Shown: in pieces, positions 55,310 through 64,000 of the stretch
Position numbering within the stretch: position 1 is the stretch's first letter
How the letters are laid out: every line of letters starts with the position of its first letter
Program-made: the position numbers and the translations under genes
Notes under the pieces: generated by a model
What the model was told of the DNA's origin: nothing
Seen by the model: only the letters and a program-made list of their open reading frames with translations
The model's database searches: none
Source: Salvator merianae
Lineage: Eukaryota > Chordata > Lepidosauria > Squamata > Teiidae
Reading direction: 5' to 3'
Assembly (NCBI GenBank): GCA_003586115.2
Contig: QVOM02000042.1
Location: forward strand, 73,351,472-73,415,471
DNA: 64,000 nucleotides

Positions 55310-56710
55310 TATTGTTATTGTGTATGCTATAGTAAAGAACTGGAGAAGAACGGTGGCTACAAGCAGAGGGACTGCCTGTCTGCCCACCTTCGCTTTCTTT
55401 CTGTTTTAGTCTCTAACACTGCAGATATTTCTTTACAAAAGATGCCCTGGCTGAGGGCATCAACTCATGGCATAAGCAAAAGGGTAGAGCCCTGAGGCTT
55501 TTTGCCTTGGGCTTGCAAGCAATGACCCAAGATCATGCTGCATGTGGCATCTCTGTTCTTCTTCTTCACTTTGTAGTGAAGAATTTATTCTGTGTTATGC
55601 TTGAATTCTGGCTGCATTTTTTTTTTTATTTTTTTTTTTGCTTTCATTAGTATAATTCTGCTGCTGTAATGTGAGCTTTTTGCTCCTATGTTTGGGGCTG
55701 GACTTGAGGCATAAGCATAAATATAATATTAGGAATGTCAGACTTTAGTTACATACATCCTGTGTTCCTTATAAATGCCTAATTTGGAAGCCTTAGAGTA
55801 GGCTACAAGAGATATATACAACACAGTAATTATAGCTATAAAACATATGCAGCATGATCAGTTCCAAGAGCACTTTTCAAGGAGGAGCCTAAAAATTCTT
55901 TCTTCACTTCCATAAAGCCTGGATAAACAGGTGCATTTGAGGAAAACATCATGCAAGTGCCTGACAGTCTTTGGTGGAGAGGGAGCTTCAGATCTTTGGA
56001 AGAAACAATATAGCAACGTTTCCTGCTTTAGTGAAATGTACCACCCTTTTATAGATCTTTATGATAATGCAGAGGGAGCAATAGCTCTCATATACATACA
56101 GTGTTTTCCCTGAACCTTCCTTGGTTGCACTTTTCATATAAGTAAGTAAGTAAATAAAAAAATAAAAAAATATAATCTCAGACAAGTCCTTGCCCTCAGG
56201 CCTACAATCTAAAGAGACAAAGCACAGAAAGAAAAGGGCCTGGGAGGGAAGAGGGGCACTCCGGCAGCAACAGAGTTCTTGAAATGGCCAAAGACTTTTA
56301 CTTTCTTTTTCTCCTACATTCCCTACAGGCAAAATGGTTCCTTTATGGCCTGTGTGGTGACAGTTGGGAGGGAAGGGCAATGCTGGGAACAGACAGAAGG
56401 TGGAGGCAATAAACAATTCTAACAAGATTTGGTGAGAATTGGTCAAAGAGGTCTGGAAGCTTGCTACTAGCAAAGCAGAAGTTCCTTTAGGAGCTGGAGG
56501 TCTCATCAAGAGAAAACTCCTCCTAGGGCTGAGGCAAAAGTCAAATCCAAGATACACCAGGAATCAAAAGTCACAAGGGCAGTCTAAAAGTGTTACTAAC
56601 AAGACCAAATGTAAGAAGAAAGAAGCAGTCAAGAAATAATCCAGAAGTCAAGGTCAGAAAATTTGAACAAAGGCAATTCACCACTAAACACATTGGAGAA
56701 GTGCAAGAAC
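55310..56710. other. Non-coding stretch, nothing recognised
   Basis: T runs at 55616-55640 and a (TAAG)n segment at 56138-56155 are the only simple features. A minus-strand open frame of 189 codons (55988-56557) has no recognisable domain. Confidence 0.35.
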
Positions 56711-57753
56711 TAAGGCCGCGGTCGGACATCGTCAATGTAATCCGTATCAGAAGAGTACATGCAGTGAATTCGCCTTCTGGTCGTTCCCACAGTTGCAGTT
56801 TAACACGGAGTCAATTCGTACTTGCTCATTCCCACACTGATATTTCCCGTGCTTGGCAGTACCCTTTCTGCCTCCATCCCTCGTCAAATTCTCCTCCCTA
56901 TGCAGTCAGTGATTGGCTGCAGTCCCAATGTTCAAACCTTGACATCACAGGGGCTGGAAACTCCAGCTCCGCTCTCCGTATGTCCCCCTGCTGCTTCAGA
57001 ACAGGGATTCACTTGGCAGCGTTACTAGGCATTCGCCATTTGCTCCTTCTCCTCCCTGCAGCCTCTGTCTACACAAGCAGAACTTTAAAACTATGTTCAC
57101 TTTAAAACTATGAACTTTAAGCTTTTTAAAGTTCTTTTGAAATGCGCATGAGAGCTCCCCTGCTGATGCACTTTAATGCAACTGCGCAATTTAAAAGTAG
57201 CAGGAAAGGTCCATAACAAAGGGAAAAAGTGGGGAGGGAACGTGGGGGGGGGCTCTACTATTTTTAACTGTGTGCTGACCACGGCAAAACTCCAAACAGG
57301 CGCAGTTTATTTTTTCCTTTAAAGAGCAGACGGAAGTGGAGAAAGCCTTTAATTTCTTCCTGGCAGGACCGCAGCTTAGCGAAGAAGGAGGACGATTTCT
57401 TTTCCCCTGGCAGCGAGGGAAGGGGGGATAATGGAGGCAGAGGAAACTAATGTGCTTCCTGCCCACCCACAAAGTCTGTCACTGGATGGCACAAAATGGG
57501 AATCCCTCCCTCTTCACGCCCCCCAAAACAGTACGGTACCTCTCAAATAATCGCTTTCCCCGTGCCCACAGCACAAAGTAAAGCACGCTAGCGATCTGGA
57601 ACGGCTTGAGAGTTCATTAAATCTGAAGACAAAGTAATCCGGATTTCGCCAATTTAATCCATAAAAATTACGGAACGGCAAGATCATGTCAGGACAGCGG
57701 GAACTGAAGACGGCCTGTAAACTGATTAAATGCCGTGTCGGAACGCAGCCTAA
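56711..57753. mobile_element. Large Harbinger-like MITE, 1037 bp, TAA target duplication
   Basis: The element spans 56714-57750, flanked by TAA (56711-56713, 57751-57753). The left end GGCCGCGGTCGGACAT pairs with a right end that inverts to GGCTGCGTTCCGACAC. Subterminal 'GTAATCCGTATCAG' and 'TAATCCGGATTTCG' recur at the two ends. The interior is CpG-rich with no coding domain. It is longer than typical MITEs, so it may be an internally replaced derivative of an autonomous element. Confidence 0.82.
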
Positions 57754-57851
57754 CAGTTGGTTTTCAAGGCAGAATAAATAAAGCAGGAAAACAAGGACCT
57801 TTATACATTTACTTCTAAAGCAGTATAGAAAGGGGTCCAGGAACCTCCCTT

Positions 57852-60800
57852 CTTTACTTTACTTTACTTTACTTTAATTTCAGTTTATACCCCGCCCTAT
57901 ACCGAAGGGTCCCAGGGCGGCTTACAAAAACACATTAACAAATTACAATCAAAACATTATAAAACATCCTAAAAACATACAAAAAGCTTATAGAATTTAT
58001 AAAAATTATTACAATAAAAACCATAAAAACATTATAAAAACATTATAAAATATTCCACGGCCCCCACCACAAAACCACCCTCACCCAACAAAACAACAGT
58101 CCGGAAGCAATGCGGAGGGGTTCTCAAAGGGTCAGGGTCCATATACCTGGGCAAAGAGAAAGGTCTTTACCAGGCGCCGAAACCCGAACAGGGATGGCAC
58201 CTGGCAAATCTCAGTAGGGAGGCTGTTCCACAGCCTGGGGGCAGCCACAGAGAAAATCCTCCCCCTCACCCCCACCTCCTGCACTAATACAGGGGAAGGG
58301 ATCACCAGGAGGGACTCCCCCTGTGACCTCAGTGTGCGGACAGACACATATGGGTGGAGGCGCTCCTTGAGGTAGGCAAGACCCAAACCATTTAGGACTT
58401 TATAGACCAAAGTCAACACTTTGAATTTAGCCCAGAAACGTATTGGAAGCCAGTGAAGACTTTTCAGGACTGGTGAGATATGCGCACAGCCTGGTTGACC
58501 TGACAGCAGACGAGCTGCTGCGTTCTGCACCAGCTCCAGTTTCCAGACCGTCTTCAAAGGTAGCCCCATGTAAAGCGTGTTACAGTAATCCAAATGGGAG
58601 GTTACCAGGACATGCAGAACTGTGGCCAAGTCCCCCGTGTCCAAGTATGGATGAAGCTGCCGAACCAGTCGGAGCCTCTGGTAGGCACCCCGCCCACCAC
58701 AGCCACGTGTGAGTCCAGGGTCAGCGACAAATCCAGGAGGACTCCCAGGCCTCACACCCGGTCCCTTAGGGGAAGAACGTTCCCATCCAGCACAGGGTGC
58801 CCCGTGATGACCGGAACACGGGGACTCTGAACCCACAGAACATCCGTTTTGTCTAGATTCAGCTTGAGTTTATTGGTTCTCATCCAGCCCGACACCGCCC
58901 ACAGGCAGGAGTCCAGCACAGAGAGTACCTCACCTGACTCTGCTGGAATCAAGAGGTAGAGTTGCATGTCATCTGCATATTGATGGCACCCAACCCCAAG
59001 CTCCCTAAAGACCTTCCCACGTGGCTTCATGTAGATGTTAAACAGTAGTGGGGACAACACTGAGCCCTGGGGAACCCCGCAAAGGAGTTCCCATGACTGT
59101 GAGTGCTGGCCACCTACCACCACTCTCTGACACCTCTCCTGGAGAAAGGACTCGAGCCACTGCAAAACAGTGCCCCGAAGGCCCAGCCCCCAAAGTCGGT
59201 CCAGGAGGATACCATGGTCGATGGTATCAAATGCAGCTGATAGGTCCAGGAGAATCAACAAGGAGGCATGGCCCCTGTCCCTCTCTCGAAGTAGATCATC
59301 CATCAGGGTGACCAAGGCCGTCTCAGTTCTGTAGCCCCACCTGAAACCAAATTGCAATGGGTCTAGATAATCAGTATCCTCCAGGAATGTCTGCAGTTGC
59401 CTCCCCACCACTGTCTCCAAGATCTTGCCCAGGAAAGGGACACTAGCAACTGGGCGATAGTTGCCTGGCACCATGGGGTCGAGGGAAGGCTTCTTAAGAA
59501 GGGGGCGGACCACTGCCTTTTTAAGGGATGATGGTACTACACCCTCCCCAAGCGACGTGTTGACAACACTAAAGACCCACTCAGCCATCCCTTCCCGGCT
59601 AGATTTAATTAGCCAAGATGGTCACGGGTCTAGGAGGCTGGTGGTAGGCCGTATTCCTGCAAGCAGCCTGTCCATATCCTCAGACTGCAACAACTCGAAC
59701 CGATCCATCAAAGACTGACAAACCGGAGCCCTGGACACCTCCACAGGATACTGTTCAAATGTGATATCCAATCCTGAGCGAATCTGAGTGACTTTGTCCC
59801 TAAAGTGCCTCATAAAAATGTCACAGCAGATATCCGGGGTCAGTTCAGCCTCCGCCCCCCCCGCCATCAGAGGACACCAGGCTGTTCACTACTCGGAAAA
59901 GCTCTGCAGGACGGCTACTTGCAGATGCGATGGAGGCAGAGAAGTAAGCCTTCTTCGCCGCCTTCACCGCCATGTGGTAGGCTCGATAATGAGCTCTAAC
60001 CCGTGTCCGGTCAGGTCCGCTCCACGATTTTAACCACCGACACTCCAGTCGTCGCCCCTCTTGTTTCATCAGTCTTAGATCCCTATTAAACCATGCAGCC
60101 CCTTGAGCTCTACCGGCCAGGCGAGGACGCTCGGGAGCGATCATGTCGAGGGCCCACAGGATCTCCCTGTTCCACAGAGAGACCAGGGCTTCGACAGGAG
60201 CGCTGGCCATGCCATCCGGAAAATCCCCTAGAGCATTCAGGAATCCTTCAGATTCCATCTTGCTCCGTGGGCGGGACATTACAATGTGGCCCACACCCCT
60301 GCGGTGGACAGGAGTGACTGATAGCCCAAACTTCACCAGGTGGTAATCCGTCCATGACACGGGGCAAATCTCCAAACCCCCAATTAACGGAGCATTCCCC
60401 CTTCCCCCAGTAGCAAACATGAGGTCAAGAGTATGTCCTGCTATGTGCGTTAGGCCAGAGACAAACTGTGAAAGCCCCATAGTTGTCATGGATTCCATGA
60501 GGTCCTGGGCTAGTTTATCAGAGGTGTCCTCGAGGTGGAGGTTGAAATCCCCCAAGACCACTGTCTGGGGACATTCCAATACCAAGCCCGAGACCAACTC
60601 TGCCAGTCCAGGCAGGGAGGAGGCTGGGCAGCGGGGTGCACGGTACACCAGCAACACTCTCAACTTTTCTCTCTCGCCCAAGACCAAGGACAGACACTCG
60701 ACTCCGGGCACTGGGTCAAAGGGGCACCTGGTGAGTGAGATGGTATCCTTATGGACCACAGCCACTCCGCCACCCCGCCCCACCGGCCTTGACTGGTGCT

Positions 60801-61555
60801 GTACCTGTTAACCTGAGGGGCATAACTGGGTGAGCTCTGGCCCGCCCAACTCTCCAACCCAAGTCTCTGTTATACATGCCAGGTCAGCCCCCTCATCCGC
60901 GATTAAATCGCGGATGAGAGCTGTCTTATTTCGGACCGACCTGGCATTTAAAAGCAGCACCACTAGACCAGTAGGCTGAATGACAGGCCTCCTGTCCCCC
61001 ATCTGGCTGGGAGGCAGAACAGAGGGGGTGATGGTGTTCAGCCACCCTACACCCCCTCTGGGATGATCCCTTTTCTGCCACCCAGTGCCATACCGCCCCC
61101 TGCCCATAACTACTGGTATACCCCCAGGCCTCCCACTGTCCCCTTCACCCAGGCATATGTCCCACCCCACCAGCCAATGCGCTCCCCACTACAAAATAGC
61201 TATGCAAAGCCTCCCCCCACTACACTGCTGGCCCTAGACTTCTGGCGGGCACTCTCTCTCCCCCCTCTGCTGGAGCTGGAAGGTGCGGGGGTGTGGCCCG
61301 GCGCAGCAGGGGCGTTGATGGCAGGGGCAAGGCCACAGGCTGGGTGCCTATATAGGCTGCAGAGCCCCAGGTGTAAACGGCTCTTTGCTGGCTGGTCCCG
61401 GTCCTGCAGAGCTCTGGAGTATTCCAACGTCCTCCAGAATCCTTCCACTGCCAGAGTCAGTAGCTCTACCAAGCCTCCCTCAGTCTCTCACCCTGAGGCA
61501 GCCGGGAGTAGAGGTAGTCTCTCTCTAGCAGTGGGGCATTGGTACTGTTGAAGCA
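57852..61555 (-). mobile_element. L2-type LINE, about 3.7 kb
   Basis: Minus-strand element. The 3' terminus carries pentamer repeats (TTTAC units, 57852-57877) next to 'GGTATAGGGCGGGGTATAAA', a typical L2/CR1-group tail. Going upstream are a short 3' UTR, reverse transcriptase, endonuclease and a CpG-rich leader to about 61555. The 5' boundary is estimated from the end of the CpG-rich sequence. The preserved CpG content and few lesions suggest it is one of the younger LINEs here. Confidence 0.88.
58132..61170 (-). pseudogene. L2 endonuclease-reverse transcriptase, few lesions
   Basis: The reading begins with 'VLLLNARSVRNKTALIRDLI' and 'ACITETWVGELGG' (catalytic Glu, 60859-60867). After an in-frame TAA at 60808-60810 it continues in the same frame with 'GRGGGVAVVHKD', 'VVLGDFNLHLED' (GDFN at 60541-60552) and 'HIAGHTLDLMFATGG', the end of the endonuclease. 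A G-run frameshift near 59860 leads to 'LTPDICCDIFMRHFRDKV'; an in-frame TGA follows 'SLLDP' near 59623. The reverse transcriptase then shows 'NYRPVASVPFLGKILE', 'LLDLSAAFDTIDHGIL', 'GVPQGSVLSPLLFNIY' and 'HQYADDMQLYL' (YADD 58968-58979). A frameshift near 58760-58830 precedes the C-terminal 'SHLDYCNTLYMGLP' and 'FSVAAPRLWNSLP', ending at 58132. Catalytic residues are preserved. Confidence 0.9.
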
Positions 61556-61559
61556 AGGT

Positions 61560-61980
61560 TCCGCCCCCTGCTAGTACACTCTGTCCACAATGAACACAGC
61601 ATGTACCAGAATAGGTGGCCCAAAATGGCTACCTAGTGCAGGATATCAGTAGACCTTTTTAACAAGGTCTATTAGCAGACTAGTAGTCACTAAACTGTAC
61701 CATTGAGGTTTGTGTATGTGGCACATCTCCATAGCTGATTTCCTATGGGGGATTCATTTTGGTGATATGACAGTTATACCACTGAAATGGATCCTCCAGG
61801 GGCTCCAAAGCCAGGAACCTTCATGCTTGATAGTTGGAGCCCTTGGAGCAGGCTCCAAAGATGTCCAGGAACAGTTATCCAAATGTGGACAGTCTTGTTC
61901 TGGGATAGTTGGACCACTCCAGCTGATAGACTGCTCCAACTGATCTGCTCCCATTGGAGATGTTCAATAAAGGTAATTGT
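61560..61980. mobile_element. Decayed hairpin-core MITE
   Basis: The core at 61648-61690 has TAGACCTTTTTAACAAGGTC then TATTAGCAGACTAGTAG, the hairpin arms TAGACCT / AGGTCTA plus the CTAGT phrase. 'CCACTGAAATGGATCC' resembles a block in the 32.6 kb copy. The ends are not defined. Confidence 0.55.
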
Positions 61981-63650
61981 GGAAACAGCCAAAGTTTCAG
62001 AAGGTAACTGTGCAAGGTATAGGAAGATTCAGGTCAGGAAATCAGGACCAGGGATTCAGACACAAGACACAGCGACCTCTGAGGTCAATAGCACTATTAT
62101 TTGATGCTGAAGCCCAGAGACTTTTAACCATTGAGAGGCAACTGACCACAGCTATGGCCTTCAAGGAGGACTCCTAACTGACAGCTTTACCAATGCATCT
62201 CAACAGTCTCATAGCCCTGTTTAGTTACCATTTAGCTTAAATAGTTTTCTTCCTTATATAGAGTCAATCAGATTTGCTAGGAAGAAGATTGGCTGAAAAG
62301 TGCAAAGATGACACCAAAATAGCAGCCAGCTGGAGCAGTAAACATAATCAATTACTGCTGAAATAAGATGCTTACAGCAGGAGGACTTGATATGATATAA
62401 ACTCAATTTTTATTTAATTTAATGCGGTACATGAAGTTACGAAGCTGTACCAAGCTATGTTGCATTAGCTGAAAGCATTTAGGAAACCGTATAATAGTTA
62501 TTCTGACTAAACCTGAATCCATGGGGCTAATGCTAAGAGAAAACCAATGTAAAGGGGGAAGATCCCTTTTAAAAATCAAGTGTTTTTTCACCCCCTCCTT
62601 TCTTCCCCTGCACATCTTTGTGTGTTGCAAGTAAATGCTGGCTAAGGCAAAGAGCAGTAAAACTGCTCCATTATGATAAGAGCGGTGAACTGGGAATTCT
62701 GGTTTAGGGGAAAAAGCGCTCCCAGTCATTGTCTAAGAGCAGGATCTTTTAGGCTATTGTTTTTAAAAACAGACAATTATCTGGGGTAGACCGTGTACAA
62801 ATGAGGCAGAGAAAAGCTCAAATCAAGAACAAAGTTCCTCCAAAAACTATTTATTTATTTATTAAAAACACAAGAAAAGTGGCAGCAGAGCGAAGACATA
62901 GTCAACAGCAATGAAATGTGGTTGAATAAAGAGCCAAGAGAAAAAAAGGTTGTAAACTGAGTAGGGAGATGCCGTTAGAATTCTGAGGCTAAATTTCAGC
63001 AATAACAAAGGAGAAAAACAAAAGCACAGAAAGCACAACACAACACAATCTTTAAAGTAGTGGGCTGTTTTCCCTTCCCAAAGACATATATATATATATA
63101 TATATATACCTATCCTTGGATCCAATGAACTGGAGGGGAAAGAGAGAAAAAAACAAGGAGGAGGAGGGGAAAGAGAAGCAAACATGGGGGGAGGGGAGGA
63201 AAGCATGTTGCAGGTCCAGGAAACAAGAGCAAGTGAGGGCAAGAGACCAGATTTTTAAAAGTAATCTTGGCCAGACAGGGGTGCAGAAACATCATGATTG
63301 GTGAGAAGGATGCTGGGAATCAGTGGGAGGAACCCAGGGCCAGTTACATGGATTCTGTGCTATGGAGAATAAGGCTGGGTGGGGCCAGGGACAGTGAATG
63401 TCATATGGTCAGGGTAACTGTAGGTCAGGAACCTAGCAAATGATTCATTAACATACTGACAATGGCTAGCCATAAGAAACAAAAAGGTTTCCTGATGCAT
63501 TATTGAGACAGTTAAGGAAGGTGTTTACGTGCTATTTTCTGTTAAATGTTGTAGTTTGCCAGTATTTGGTAATGACAAAAATGTTACCTTTTAGATATCA
63601 TTTGGTATTTTTATCAGAGTGTACTAGTTGTTAGAGTGCGCATTTCTTTG
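61981..63650. other. Non-coding stretch with an (AT)n repeat
   Basis: An (AT)n run lies at 63086-63107. Pyrimidine/purine-rich sequence surrounds it. No gene is recognised. Confidence 0.4.
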
Positions 63651-64000
63651 TGCGGAAGACTGATGAGTTGTTCCCGTGAAGTAGAAAAATAAGCTCTGTG
63701 AGTAGCAGAGTTGACTACAAAGCTCAGTCTTTATTGTTGCTTAGTTCCATAGTAAAAATAGCTAAGTAGGATAAAATACAGTTGCACTGCACATTATGGT
63801 AGCAGTATTAGAATATCTTCAGTAAAGTAAAATCAGGAAACATGGTTACAAGAGTTTGAATCATTGTCACATAGTCACACATAATAATCAGCTCATAATG
63901 AATGAATGAATGAAATATAGCATCCATCTATAAAGGACTCATATAGTATCACATCATTGTTATTGTAATACATTGTTATTGAATAGATAAGCTCTCAAGC
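63651..64000 (-). mobile_element. Possible LTR, cut by the window edge
   Basis: On the minus strand 'AAGCAACAATAAAGACTGAG' gives a polyadenylation signal (complement about 63729-63738), followed by about 75 bases ending 'CAGTCTTCCGCACA'. This resembles the R-U5 part of the solo LTR at 31.1 kb in layout, not in sequence. The other end would lie beyond the window. Confidence 0.3.

Noticed and set aside
55988..56557. 189-codon minus-strand open frame
   Set aside because: No recognisable domain or exon signature, and composition like the surroundings.
60419..60811. 130-codon plus-strand open frame
   Set aside because: It is the antisense shadow of the L2 endonuclease.

Overview
The window looks like nuclear DNA of a vertebrate, most likely a squamate reptile or another lepidosaur. 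It mixes non-LTR retrotransposon lineages that co-occur in those genomes: L1 (17.1-24.4 kb), a second L1/Tx1-like remnant (44.2-45.7 kb), CR1 (36.3-37.6 and 39.95-41.8 kb), L2 (57.85-61.55 kb) and an RTE-BovB (48.1-50.5 kb). It also holds a Tc1/mariner copy, many PIF/Harbinger-like and hAT-like MITEs, probable LTRs, tRNA-type SINEs and simple repeats. I found no host protein-coding exon, rRNA, tRNA gene or CRISPR array that I could defend. The assignment rests on motif recognition only; no database search was run.

Layout. 0-16 kb: intergenic or intronic DNA carrying four copies of a foldback MITE, one hAT MITE with an 8-bp target duplication (3.4 kb), CpG-rich hAT and Harbinger-like MITEs close together (14.1-15.5 kb) and a heptamer microsatellite (13.4 kb). 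17-24.4 kb: one minus-strand L1 bounded by a 19-bp target-site duplication. Its ORF1 is intact and its ORF2 is broken, and a 1.5-kb internally deleted L1 relative is inserted in ORF2 in the opposite orientation, with its own 8-bp duplication. 24.4-33.9 kb: MITEs, microsatellites and a solo LTR. 33.9-35.4 kb: a decayed DD34E Tc1 transposon. 36.3-41.8 kb: two halves of an old CR1 with about 2.3 kb of other DNA between them. 44-50.5 kb: decayed L1/Tx1-like and BovB LINEs on the plus strand. 50.6-57.8 kb: three Harbinger-like MITEs of 640-1040 bp with TAA or TTA target duplications, one of them holding a 21-bp tandem array. 57.85-61.55 kb: an L2 with readable endonuclease and reverse transcriptase. 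61.6-64 kb: MITE debris and a possible LTR at the edge.

How the parts relate. There is no operon or pathway here. Functionally, the retrotransposons encoded their own endonuclease and reverse transcriptase, and the MITEs would have depended on transposases encoded elsewhere, since no Harbinger or hAT transposase lies in this window. The most informative structures are the nested L1 pair and the set of MITEs that share termini but have unlike, CpG-rich, repeat-bearing interiors.
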